From Acanthamoeba castellanii str. Neff (taxonomy: Eukaryota > Discosea > Longamoebia > Acanthamoebidae), in the NCBI RefSeq assembly GCF_000313135.1, contig NW_004457680.1, positions 41,530-62,712 on the forward strand: a stretch of DNA of 21,183 bases. Reading direction: 5' to 3'. Shown one piece after another: positions 1-9,658 of the stretch (position 1 is the first letter of the stretch; each line of letters begins with the position of its first letter). The position numbers were made by a program, and so were the translations under genes. The notes beneath the pieces were generated by a model. That model was not told where the DNA came from, did no database searches, and was given only the letters and a program-made list of their open reading frames with translations.

Positions 1-81
1 AACATGCACTATCTCAACGACGGCCTGTGGTTGTACACGGCCCCCGGTAATGCGGCGGCCGAGAAGAAGCCCAAGGACTGA
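1..81 (+). CDS. 3' end of an unrecognised protein gene (partial)
   Basis: Frame 1 is open from the first base and ends at TGA 79-81. It gives 26 residues that include the segment HYLNDGLWLYTAP and finish in a charged tail, EKKPKD. The codon use (GC at third positions) matches the neighbouring genes, and a stop directly followed by non-coding sequence fits a true C-terminus. The rest of the gene lies left of the window, so no family can be named. It converges on the Hsp20 gene, whose stop is at 604. Confidence 0.55.
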   Translation, partial: NMHYLNDGLWLYTAPGNAAAEKKPKD

Positions 82-603
82 TGATCAGTGTGAGACAGGG
101 CGGGGCGATTCCCAAACAACTGCCGCACTACTTCTTTGGTCGTTCGGACAAAGAGACACGAGTTCACCCCCAGCTGATATCTCGACATCCCCCTCCGCTT
201 CTACTGCTTTGGTGTTTGTGGCCGCTCACGTTTCGTTACAGTGTAGCTGTGGCGCCGGACCACTGGAGATCGCAATGGCACCAACGCCAAGCTCCCTCAA
301 TAAGGGTATGGCTTTCCCCGCCTCATTGGAGCACAACCAGCGCCCTGATGTTACAACAATAGTATCACTTCGGACTGATCTCTCTGATGTTACTTCGTCA
401 GTCCCAGTCTTCTTTTTCTCCCTCTACGACCGCCGTGGTTCCTGCTCGTTGCTGACGCCACTCTTCTCCCTTCCACGCAGGCCGTGCGAAGCGAAATGGC
501 TTTTTCGCCTAAAGCTTTATTGGTGGTGCTGGGTATGCACTCTCTCCCCCTCGTGCGATAGCTAGGGTTTCGTTGGGGGGATGGGCTCGCTCCCGCACTC
601 GCG
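82..603. other. Convergent intergenic region, no gene recognised
   Basis: This is 522 bases between the stop of the left partial gene (81, plus strand) and the stop of the Hsp20 gene (604, minus strand). It should hold the two 3' untranslated regions. Short open frames exist on both strands but have no recognisable family motif, no codon bias and no splice pattern. I saw no tRNA fold, repeat or clear AATAAA signal. Confidence 0.5.
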
Positions 604-1989
604 TTATACGCTGGACGCGCCGGTGGTGGCAGCTTCCCCGCCGCCGATGAAGATGCCGGAGGGCCGCTCTTCCGTCTCTTTCTCCTTCTCCTTCTGCAGG
701 AGGGGCTTCGTCTCCCTCTCCATGAAGAGCGGCCTGGTCTCCTGCTCCAGGAGGGGCTTCGTCTCCTCCTTGGTGCCCGCTGGCGAACCACAGATGAGAC
801 CATAACGGGTAAGCCACCTACCGACCTACCTCTTCTCTCTTGTTCGGTGCAGCAGAATAGAGCTGGGATCGATGTACCTTCGGGGATCGGTCCGCCCTCC
901 TCTCCGCGCTGGACGGTGGGTCCGCCGGCGTACTGCTGCTGCTGCTGCGTGCCGCCCCACTCCTGGTAGGTCTGCTTCTCCTGGTAAGGCTGCCTCTCCT
1001 GGTAGGGCTGCTTCTCCTGGTAGGGCTGCTTCTCCTGGTAGGGCTGCTTTTCCTGGTACGTCTGCCTCTCCTGGTAGGGCTGCTTCTCCATCGTCTCGCG
1101 GCGCTCCCCCTCGCCCATCTGCTGCGCCCGCCGTTACACCAAACCACGCCATATGGGGTTAGACCACCTCCACCGTGACGCGCGAAACCGACGACGAAGA
1201 GCTGAGCCGAATGTACGCTTCCGCGGCCGGGCAAGGGAACGAGCACGTGGAGCACTCCGTCCTTGAAGCTGGCCTTGAGCTGGTTCATCTGCGTGCCCTG
1301 GGGCAGCCACAGCCTACGCCTGAACTTCTCTGCAACTCACCCACACACCACACACCGCACACACGGCGTCGTGGTGTGAGCAGCGTAACAGCCATCATCA
1401 TGAAGAGACGACGCGATCGATGGGGCGCTCTACGCGACAATTGCTCCTCCTTGCGCTCGCCGCTCAGGATGAGGTCGCCGTCGATGATCCGCAGGTCGAT
1501 GTCCTCGCGCTTCACGCCGGGCAGCGAGGCCTCCAGCAGCATGCCCTCGTTCGTCGCCAGCGCCACGCACTTGGGTTGCCACATCCCCATTCCGCCTGGT
1601 GCCGTGTTCGTGTGTGTGTGTCGTGTGTGTGTGTCGCGTGTGTCGTGAGTGTGCGCACGCTACGCTTGTGAGCTTATGGTGGCAGAGTTCAACCTCGGGC
1701 CAGGCTGAGGCGCTCTTCGGTCGGGATGTTGCCGAGGGTGGTGCCCACGTCGTACGAGCGGCCGTAGTCGAGCCCGCGCCCCACGGTACCCTCCGCGCCC
1801 CAGCTCATAGGCCTCTGCTCCAGCGGATACCCGCCGTACCCGTAGTACCCGGTCTCGTACGTCGAGGCACCGCCCGGCACTCCCTGCGCCAAGCACGCAC
1901 ACTACACGTCAACCAGGAGAGCTCATCACGCCGGGATGTAGACCGTCTACGAGTGAGAGGTGCCTCACCTGATACTGGTAGTAAGACAT
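604..1989 (-). CDS. Small heat-shock protein (Hsp20/alpha-crystallin domain) with hexapeptide-repeat tail
   Basis: ATP-independent holdase chaperone family; location unknown. Exons on the minus strand: 1989-1969, 1883-1694, 1595-1434, 1329-1217, 1121-878, 779-604, giving 906 nt or 301 aa with TAA at 606-604. Residues 1-70 are a Gly/Tyr-rich head that starts MSYYQYQ. The alpha-crystallin domain is about residues 76-158, with EASLPGVKREDIDL, the strand ILSGERKEE and the family signature A-x-x-x-G-V-L (ASFKDGVLHVLVPLP). After the domain, where the family normally has a short IXI tail, there are seven 6-residue repeats (QPYQEK type, residues 176-217), a QQQQQY segment, and a charged tail with three ETKPLL-like units. 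The protein is therefore nearly twice the usual 150-200 aa. The intron before exon 5 is the least certain boundary. No clean heat-shock element was seen upstream. Confidence 0.82.
957..1082 (-). repeat. Seven 18-bp tandem coding repeats in the Hsp20 tail
   Basis: Seven consecutive 18-nt units encode Q-(P/T)-Y-Q-E-(K/R/W), residues 176-217 of the Hsp20 protein. The plus strand reads as repeated CTCCTGGTAGGGCTGCTT with few substitutions. Several frames stay open through the array, so the frame was fixed from the flanking exon phases. The near identity of the units suggests recent expansion or homogenisation. Confidence 0.9.
1607..1655. repeat. GT-rich microsatellite in Hsp20 intron 2
   Basis: Runs of GTGTGTGT interrupted by CGTG lie inside the 98-nt intron between Hsp20 exons 2 and 3 (1693-1596). 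On the transcript this is CA-rich. Confidence 0.7.
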
Positions 1990-2293
1990 GCTCCTGGATG
2001 ATTGTGGTGTGGTGTGGTGTGATTGTGTTGTGCGCTTGTGTGTGTGTGTAACGGTTCAACTCTCAGTTCGCTCTTACGCACGTGCAATGGCCGAACGTTC
2101 ACAGCCAGAGACCGTCAGAAATTCCGCAGCATCCCTCCGGCTGGCTGTCTCTTCTCTGTGTGGACGCACCCCCCCCCGATTGGCGCTCATCCATCAACTA
2201 CCATCAACTTCCCGACACCCTCGGCCATTGTTGCCTAATTTCCCGACCTTTTCTTTTGGCTTTTCTTGAGCACTTTATGTGGATAAATCTTCC
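1990..2293. other. Hsp20 upstream region and RNR 3' flank
   Basis: This is 304 bases between the Hsp20 start codon (1989, minus) and the stop of the reductase gene (2294, minus). The first 60 bases next to the Hsp20 ATG are CA-rich on the transcribed strand (2004-2050 is GT-rich on plus) and probably form the 5' untranslated region. The rest has pyrimidine-rich stretches (2247-2270). I found no consensus TATA box or heat-shock element array that I could defend, and no additional gene. Confidence 0.45.
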
Positions 2294-5200
2294 CTATTGG
2301 CTGTCAGTCTTCGCGCCAACGGCAGCGGCGGGCGTGGCGGCCTCGTCGATGGTGCACACGTCGGTATCGCAAAACTTCTCGGGGTAGGCCTCCTGCGGCG
2401 CCTCCGAGCGGCGGAAGTCCGGCTGCTTGAAGTGGGCGAGCATCTCCTGGTAGGTGGCCTCGTCAATCTCCTCGTACGGCATCTGCGGGTACACCCCGGT
2501 CGATCGTGGCTGCAGGCAGGACGTGGTCGAGGTTTAGTTGTTGCGTTGTGTTGTGTTGTTGGTGTTGATGGGTGGTGTGGTGTTGGTGTTGATGTGGTGG
2601 GAGGCGGTACCAGGAAGCTGATGCCCTTGAGCTGGTACTGGTAGTAGTCGAGGGCGTGCTTGAGCTGGCTTGCCTCGGTTTCCGGATCAAAGGTCACGGT
2701 GCAGCTCACCTGGTTGTCGGCCCAGTGTCGCTGCAGGAAGGAGGCGAGGGCGAGCTGCTCCCACATGGACAGCTCGTTGGCCTTGCGGATGCCCTTGCCC
2801 ACCGACACGGGGAACTCCACTACGGCCGTGTTGCTCTCCGAGCCTACGGCCGGCTCCACCTTCAGCCCGGCCTCCTTCAACGCCGGCAGCAGGTCCGAGT
2901 TGCTACTGAGCCGCACCCTGTGTGATTCGGACCCAGCAACGCGTTAGTTGCGTTAAAGCACCGCCGCCGCACGACACACACGACACGACACGCGGGCGTT
3001 GCATTACCTCCTGATGTACTGCGACGAGATGGGGTAGTGCATGCCCGGCGTGGCGCCAGCGAGAAGCGACACGGTGCCGCTGGGCTTGATGCTGGTGACC
3101 TTGATGGACTTGGGGATGGCCAGCCAGTCCGAGTAGAGGTCGTCGTAGTGTCGGATGGTGTTGTAGCCCTCCTCGCACCACACGCGCAGGTTCTCCAGAC
3201 CGCGGTCGCTGATGAACTGGGCGATGCCGCTCATGCTGCACCCGATCCGGCGGTTGCGCAGCATCACGCGGTTGGTCTCGGGCCAGTGCGTCTTGCCGAG
3301 GGTGACAGTCTTGCCGTAGAGGTAGGCGAACTTGAGCGTGCGCTTGAAGTCTTCGAGGGACTCGTGCTTGCCCGGGAACGTCTCCACCAGGCAGCAAAGC
3401 TCGTAGGGCTCCAGCGTCTGCTCCAAACAGGGGTTGCCTCCGCGCGCTCGGCTGTCTCGGTTGTCCTGCATCGTCGGCCGTCGATACGTGAGCCAGGCAC
3501 ACGTCGGTAGTGGTCACTGATCAAGGTTGATATGTCGGAGGCCGAGACGTACCACAACACCGTTCATACGAGAGAATGCCTGCATGTTGTCCAACCACGC
3601 GATGCCCGGCTCACCGTTGATGGCTATTCGCTTGCAAATATCATCGTAGTCCATTCCAATGTGGGCCAGCACCTGTGGTTGTTGCATGCGGGTGTGAGAG
3701 ATCAATCGGATAAGAGCGTGTAGTGGTGCGTCGCGGTGGTAAGAAGTGAGTGCACGCTACATACCGAGTTGTTGCTCGTCCAGCCATACGCCGCCCGCTG
3801 CGGGTTGACGCCGTAGTTCTTCAAATCGAGGTACTCCTCCAGGTGAGGATCGCCAAACGCGATTTCCGCTGATCGACGGACCTTAAGTAACCAAAGCACA
3901 CACCGCCATGACTGTGAGCTCAACAGGTTTTTGAACCAAAGCGCAAAGCGCCAAGAGCCCAATGAAGTGTCGTACGTTGCCGGAAACCACGCATCGTCCG
4001 ATCAAGTTCATGATGTCCACGATCGTGGTCACCGAGATGGGTTCGCCCACTTGCTTGTCCAACACCTCCCGGAGTGTATGGTGCAGCTGCTGCAGCGATT
4101 CCGGTCCAGAACTCACGCCGCCGAATCCCTTTGCAAAGAAACGGCAAAGTGTCAGGCCGGAATCGGAACGAGGTACGGCACCGTCGATGGCACCGTCGCT
4201 CAAGAGCGGAGCAAACGGTCGAGTAATTACCTTAATGGGTTCTCCGGCCTTGCGTATGAGGCTGTAGTCGAACTCGGGGCAAGGGTTGCCGTGGAAGTAC
4301 GAGTCCAGCAGCAAGCGCACGGACTCGACCCAACCCTCGCGCGAGTCGGGAATCTTGACCAGCTCGGGTGTCCGATCTCTGCGACTGCCCTTCACCACCA
4401 TGGAGCCCGCTCCCTTGGTATCGAAGCCCACGCCCACCCTGCGGCGCATGCAAGCCAGACGCGGTTCGTGAGCGCGTCTCAAAAAGAGTCGGCGCTGAGA
4501 GCGCAGTATGTGTGTGTTGTGTGTGTGTGTGTGTGGTGTGTGTGTGGGAGTGTAGCCACCAAGAACGTACCCGAGCATGGAGGCGTCCATGAGGAACACA
4601 AATGGCTTGGAGGCATCTTCGCGCATGGCCTCCGTGCTCACGAAGGCGCAGTTGTTCAAAGCGGCGTAGAGGCCTCTCTCCTCGGTGATGTTGCTGCCCA
4701 TGGCCCACAACCCCCTGCCTAAGTTCGTCGACTGTACGAGTCAGAGATGCTGGACCAGCTGGCAGGCCGAGAGGTGCACCAGAGGCGAGGCGGGGCGGGG
4801 CGCAGTGTACCGGGAGGCAGGAACTTCATCTCATAGATGCGTGTGTACATCTCCTGCGCACTCTTCTGGGCCTTCCAGGGGTTCCACCCGAGTTGGTGTG
4901 TTTCTATCCACTTCTTTTGCATGTTGTAGGTGCCGTTCACAACCCGTTCCACCGTTTCGTGCCTTCGCGCGGAAGTGAGGAGTGTGTGAATGAGAAACTG
5001 CAACGGCATGCGTTGTTTGCGATGTACCGACGGAAAACCGTACCATTCTTCCTTCGAGCCATCTTTCTTCAGGCGGGAGTAGGTCCTTCTGTACACGAAT
5101 TCTGATTCGGATTCGGACATGAGATTACCGTGGGGTGCGCAGATTAAATCGTCCGAATTGAATGGATCATCGTACCTCCCAAGCCGTTAAAGCCGAATGG

Positions 5201-5560
5201 TGGTTGCTTGTCCTTGAACTTGGAGACAAACTTGGAACTGAGACGGAAGGGCGCAGACGCGCGCTGATCGAAGGTGTGAATGTCCATCTCAAGCAGCTCC
5301 TCCTGTTCCTTCGTGGTAGCTGCCGCTGGCTTGGCAACAGCAGGAGCGGCTGTGGCCGAGTAGTGGGCACGCAGAGAAGGGGCGGGTGACGTGGAAGAAA
5401 TCAACATGACCAATCGATCTTGGCCACCGAGCAGCGAAGCCTTCCGCGATGAATGGACGTAGCCACCGACGAATCGGGAGAAACAAGCTCGCGGCGTATG
5501 AGATGCGGCGCCAGGGAGACAGACCGAACCAGGTGCCCCGGCCGATGAGCAGCGTAGCAT
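2294..5560 (-). CDS. Adenosylcobalamin-dependent (class II) ribonucleoside-triphosphate reductase, probable mitochondrial precursor
   Basis: Reduces ribonucleotides to deoxyribonucleotides using coenzyme B12 to form the active-site thiyl radical. Exons (minus): 5560-5176, 5101-5044, 4962-4811, 4718-4571, 4438-4231, 4128-3976, 3881-3765, 3672-3553, 3465-3008, 2917-2611, 2509-2294; 2322 nt, 773 aa, TAG stop. The closest family is the monomeric Lactobacillus leichmannii-type RTPR (about 740 aa). Visible catalytic residues: C222 in LNNCAF, C460 and E462 in GGNPCLEQ, C471 eleven residues later, and tail thiols C749/C754 (CDTDVC, CX4C) that re-reduce the active site. The segments GVGVGFD, GFGGVSSGP, IKPSGTVSLLAGATPGMH and WADNQVSCTVTF are family-typical. 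Residues 1 to about 69 are basic, Ser/Ala-rich and nearly free of acidic residues until 48 (MLRCSSAGAP... RAHYSATAA), as in mitochondrial presequences. The spacing C222-C460 is about 50 residues shorter than in the Lactobacillus enzyme. Confidence 0.93.
2522..2606. repeat. GT/GTT-rich tract in RNR intron 10
   Basis: The plus strand is an irregular GTTGTGTTGTTGGTG tract inside the 101-nt intron 2610-2510 of the reductase gene. The transcript is therefore CAAC/CACC-rich. It is low complexity with no coding value. Confidence 0.6.
4507..4552. repeat. GT microsatellite in RNR intron 4
   Basis: Mostly (GT)n with TTG and GG interruptions, inside intron 4570-4439 of the reductase gene. Confidence 0.7.
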
Positions 5561-5788
5561 TTTGTGTGATCGCGTTCCGTGAGGCCTCAATCGAAAAATA
5601 TAGCCTGTTTTCCTGGAAAAATTAGAAATAAAACGAAATGGAATGCTGAGCAGCCACGAAGACCAAGACCACGGCCGTTGCCGTCGCCTGAATCCTCTCC
5701 AGCCGACGCTCTGAAAGAAAATAGTCCCATTTTTACGGTTCTTCACAAAGAGGTGCACTAGGGCAGGGAGTGGTGGCAGGTGATGAGT
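5561..5788. other. RNR 5' flank between two same-strand genes
   Basis: This is 228 bases between the reductase start codon and the HD-hydrolase stop codon, both on the minus strand. It is AT-richer than its surroundings around 5585-5640 and contains the TATA-like element listed separately. A long open frame continues upstream of the chosen ATG to 5758, but that part has no targeting-peptide character and would cross the TATA-like site, so ATG 5560 is preferred. Confidence 0.5.
5594..5602 (-). promoter_or_regulatory. TATA-like element upstream of the class II RNR gene
   Basis: The minus strand reads TATATTTTT, 34 nt upstream of ATG 5560, in a locally AT-rich patch of an otherwise GC-rich region. 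At typical TATA-to-start spacing, transcription would begin within a few bases of the ATG, implying a very short leader. This is inference from position and composition only. Confidence 0.35.
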
Positions 5789-6965
5789 TCAAGAGTCGCC
5801 ATTCCACTCATCGTTGAACTGGTCCAGGAACTGGAGCATGAATGCATGCCTAGAGGAGGGCAGTGGTGTGAGTGTGTGTGAACTACAAGCCGTGGTGATC
5901 TCAAGGGGATGTGGGTGTGGTAGAGCACCGTTTCTCGGCCATGCGCTTTCCGGTCTCGGTGTTCATCATGTCCTTCAGCTTCAACAGCTTCTCATGGAAG
6001 TGACTGGTGAAAAGAAAGGATTAGGTGCGCGTGCGTGTTTCATGCGCAGTGTGGAGAATTACTTGATGGCTGAGCCGTTTGGGTTGGACACGTATTCTTC
6101 CTTGGTCATTGTGGTACGCGGAGGGCACGAAGGGTCGTACAACGGCGTACCCGGTCCTGCACCCACACCGCAAGAGAAGAGACAGAAAGGTCGAAGAATG
6201 TGGGTTACCAGGTATGCACAAGTGGGTGGACACGGAGCGTACGCTTCGCGCCTGAGAAGGTGAAGGTGCGCGCAACTCCAATGGCACCGATCGCGTCCAA
6301 GCGGTCTGTACAGAGACGACCCAAAAGATGAGCAAGGCGGACAGACATACAACCCCGCGCATCGCCACCGGGAGCAAAGCCTGACCTGCATCCTGTACGA
6401 TGGCCAACTCTGGCCGAAGAGGCACGGCGTGATCGCGCTGGCCGCTGCTGGACAGCTGCTCCTTGAAGCCCATGTTCCGGATTACCTCGAGCACCGCGTG
6501 CCGCATCTCCTCCGTTACTTCCTTTTCGCCCTCAAGGAATTGCTGTCCATGTGCCACACGACACACACGGCCGTCAACACGCTTGATGGCACATCGTGCC
6601 AAAGTCGTGTATTGCGTACTTGGGCGTGCGACAGGGAGGGGTCATCAGTGGGCGCGCGGTACTTCCAATCGTCGACGTCGTGTAGGACAGCAGCCAAGTC
6701 CACCACCGTCTCGTCGACCGCTACGCCGCGTCGTCTCTCCTCGTCGGCCTGCCTCCAGCCCGCCAGTGAGTAGTGGCGAGGACCACAAAAGGCGGGAAGG
6801 GGGTTGTACAAGTCGACGAGCGGTGGCAAGAACGCGGAGGACGTGAAAGGAATCGTGGGAGGCATCGACCTTGTGCTGGCCGGCTCCCTGCACCTTCTCC
6901 ACCAGCGTCAGCGCTCGTGCGACGATGCCGCTCACCCCCACCGGAGCTGTTGCCATCTTTTGCAT
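5789..6965 (-). CDS. HD-domain metal-dependent phosphohydrolase (YedJ-like)
   Basis: Member of the HD superfamily of metal-dependent phosphohydrolases; the substrate of the YedJ-type branch is not established. Exons (minus): 6965-6810, 6748-6620, 6542-6386, 6305-6243, 6156-6063, 6003-5929, 5849-5789; 735 nt, 244 aa, TGA stop. Metal-binding pattern: H37-D38 in ASHDSFHVLRV, H75-D76 in AAVLHDVDDWKYR, and D146 in IVQDADRLDAIGAIGVART, the usual H...HD...D arrangement. The C-terminal half has the family-typical NHFHEKLLKLKDMMNTETG and ends FMLQFLDQFNDEWNG. The length is close to bacterial YedJ (about 230 aa). A second in-frame ATG at 6956 could be used. It lies 228 bp upstream of the reductase gene on the same strand and is divergent from the RhoGEF gene. 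Confidence 0.88.
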
Positions 6966-7293
6966 GTTTGAAGATTCCTGGTCCTCCAAACAGCAAAACG
7001 AAACGAAATATCAAATTGCAAACATTTCGCAGATATTTCGAATCGGTTGGGGAGACCATCACCGCGTCGCAGAGCTACGCACAGTTCAAAAATTGCCTGG
7101 CGCCACCTGGGCGCTGGAATGCTGCGCGCCCGACCGTGATGTGGCGGCGACTTCTTCATCTTCTTGGGGCTGCGGCCCTCTGCGGCTGGTTTTTCGGAAT
7201 AGAGCTACACCAACCCGGTGCCGTGTGAGCGCTTGACGGACAGTCATACTTGCACACAACACCCCACAAGCAGCTCTCTACTGACAAGCGGCC
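6966..7293. promoter_or_regulatory. Divergent promoter region between HD hydrolase and RhoGEF
   Basis: This is 328 bases between two divergent start codons (6965 minus, 7294 plus), so it must contain both promoters. The part near the hydrolase (6990-7045) is AT-richer, with repeated CGAAA/ATATTTCG words. The part near the RhoGEF is GC-rich. I could not assign a specific TATA or transcription-factor site. Short frames here have no family features. Confidence 0.5.
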
Positions 7294-9658
7294 ATGGGTT
7301 TGACGCAGTCCCAGCCTCCCTCCGAGGAACAAGGTGCCCGCGGCCCCCTTTTGCCCTCTATCGTGGTGCAGCTGCATGTTTGCTCACCTCAAGTCCAAAC
7401 AGAGAAGAAGGACCGTAAGCGCCTGGCGGTGGTGAACGAGATAGTGCAGACCGAAGACACCTACTCCTCTTGCCTGGACATTATCGTTCGGTACTACCCC
7501 CCCGGGTTCTTTTTTCCACACCGGCATCTTACCGAAGCCCCTTCCCTCTCCACCAAGTGTCTACCAAGCGCCGCTGGAAGAGGCTGTCGCCCAGGGCAAG
7601 CCCATCATCACGCAAGAAGAGGTACTGCCCCGCAGCGCGAATTTTCCGCCTCTCTTTTGTGTTTGGTTTCGTCTCTCCATTCTGCCATTGGTGCTTGCTA
7701 TGTGCGTGTGAGCACGTGGTGTGGTGTCATTATAACTTCAATTTGGGTGCCAGGTCGTGGCGGTCTTTGCCAACATCAGGGAGATACAGCAGCTGCACGC
7801 CAACTTGGCCAAGGAGCTGCGCGACGCCCAGGGTGGAGCAGAAAATGGCCCCTTCACCCACGTCTTTGTCAAATATGTACGCAAGCAACGCAGCTTGCTC
7901 TCTCTCTCTCTCTCTCTTTTGCACATCGGCTTTGCGGCCTGAACTGATCGCGCATGTTTCCTTTGGCTCTGCATACGTACAGGTCAGCTCCTTCAGGATC
8001 TACACTGAGTTTGGTACGAAGAAATGATATCCTATGCTCTGTGTTGTGATTATGTGCGCTTGGTGGTGGTGCACTAACCGCGCACACTCGATCGCAGTGA
8101 ACAATTACAACAACTCGCTGGACAATCTGTCGCGATGCCAGAAAAAGAAGAAGGGCTTCCAGCAATTCCTTGCCGATGCCAACAGGTACTTTTGATCTGC
8201 GACCCATGACCTTCTAGTCCTCAGCTGATCTTCTTCGGCACATTTGCCTCACCGACGGCAGGCATTCCGATTGCCGCGGCAGGGATCTGCCCACATTCCT
8301 CATCACGCCCATCCAGCGGCTGCCGCGGTGAGCACCTCCTCGCTTGAAGTGAGATGGTGGTGGTTAATCACCAGCAGCGCTGACTCTTGCCCGCGGTCTC
8401 TTCACAGATATATTCTGCTGCTGCAGGAGCTGCAAAAGCTCACACCGTCGAAGCACAAGGACTACAAGAACATCGGCAGAGCGCTTAGCGACATCAAGCA
8501 GATGACCGACTACATCAACAGGTTCGCGCAAGGCGGTGAGCTTTTTCGCAAATTGCATAGGACCCTAACGCTCCTTCTGTTGTGAACGTGCAGAGAGAAG
8601 CAAGTAGCAGAGATGTACCAAAAGCTGCTCCAAATCCAAGAGGCGTTCGTCGACGACATTGTACGCTCTCACACTAGGCTCCAATCGTCGTCTCGGTGAA
8701 CTCGCACTTACTCCAGTGCTGTGGTGATGTCCCTGCACACAGTCCCTGCTGTCCAAGCAAAGGCAGCTTGTGCAGGAGGGAGAGTTTAACTATCGAAGGA
8801 AGAGCAAGAGGGGCTTCAAGCCCGGCTTGCATTTCTTCCTCTTCAACGACATGCTTCTACTTGCTCGCCCGAGGTGCCGCTCGACCCTTTTAACGCACGC
8901 ACACACGCACGCTCTCTTCATCCGTACTCAGACGACTCGCTGCTCCAGGTCTGCCGTTGGCCGAGTGTCGTCGCTGATGACGGGTTCCGATGCGTCGTGG
9001 AAGATGTCGGCCTACTCGCAGCTCTCGCAAGTCGAGGTACAGGACATTCCAGACTCCAAAGGTACGTGCGCGTCACACCCCGGCTCCGGCGAACTCGCCC
9101 GCTCACCTGGCTTGGGCCACAGATGAGGAGTTTTGCATTCTCCTCGTAATTGCAAACAAGGAGTACGTGGTCAAGTTCGGCTCGCAGCAGGAAAAGGAGC
9201 AGTGCATGACCCTCTTCTTCACCACCAAGTACGGCGCCCGCTCGACAACCACGCGACTTGCCGCGCTGACAGCCAATCCTTGTTTGATGTCGTGTGTCGT
9301 GTTCATCAGGTCCAAGTCTCATCGGGTGGCCTTTGTGGACATCATCGCTGTGTCGTCGTCGAGCCGCTCGGTTCCGGTGGCCCCGAGAAACGACGGTCGA
9401 GCTGCATCTGAGAAGGACAAGCTCGCCAAGGAGAAGGAGAAGCAGGCCAAAGAGAAAGAAGAGAAGAAGAAGAGGGAGACCATGAAGAAGGAGAAGGGCA
9501 AGGAGAAGAAGGGAGACAAGAAGAGCAAAGGCAAAGGGAAGAAGGAGGAGCCGCCGGCCGATGCACTCACCTCTATCATGAACGGCTTCTCGTCGTTCTA
9601 CTCCTCCATCTCCGGTCCAGCTCCCGAGGAATCAAAGGGCAAGAAGAACAAGAAGTGA
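7294..9658 (+). CDS. RhoGEF: DH (Dbl homology) and PH domain protein
   Basis: Guanine nucleotide exchange factor for Rho/Rac GTPases, acting on actin signalling at membranes. Exons: 7294-7333, 7403-7490, 7558-7621, 7754-7876, 7983-8013, 8098-8185, 8262-8327, 8408-8521, 8594-8660, 8743-8873, 8949-9061, 9123-9228, 9310-9658; 1380 nt, 459 aa. The DH domain is about residues 17-227: conserved region 1 RLAVVNEIVQTEDTYSSCL, then FRIYTEFVNNY, then conserved region 3 DLPTFLITPIQRLPRYILLL, the DH signature. The PH domain is about 230-355 (GEFNYRRKSKRGFKPGLHFF, LFNDMLLLARP, EYVVKFGSQQEKEQC). Residues about 375-420 are almost only K and E (KEKEKQAKEKEEKKK), probably a single charged helix. The start MGLTQSQPP is followed by a 69-nt intron that is open in frame. 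Gly2 could be N-myristoylated, which is unproven. Confidence 0.93.
7899..7917. repeat. CT microsatellite in RhoGEF intron 4
   Basis: A (CT)n run lies within intron 7877-7982. It is not adjacent to the 3' splice site (CAG at 7980-7982), so it is not the usual polypyrimidine tract. Confidence 0.6.

Noticed and set aside
957..1082. CRISPR-like array of short repeats
   Set aside because: The 18-bp units are contiguous with no spacers and encode a peptide repeat in an intron-bearing eukaryotic gene.
390..1118. 242-aa open frame starting MGEGERRETMEKQPYQEKQ as an independent gene
   Set aside because: Only its first part (the repeat region) is coding. Splice signals at 1217/1121 and 878/779 join it to the alpha-crystallin exons, and the downstream part of the frame is an Arg/Ser shadow of the real last exon.
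1990..2293. Heat-shock element upstream of the Hsp20 gene
   Set aside because: GAA and TTC words occur (for example near 2118-2128) but not in the alternating 5-bp phase of a true element.
5144..5758. Reductase start at 5758, 66 codons further upstream
   Set aside because: The extension crosses the TATA-like element at 5594-5602 and lacks targeting-peptide character, whereas ATG 5560 opens directly into a typical mitochondrial presequence.
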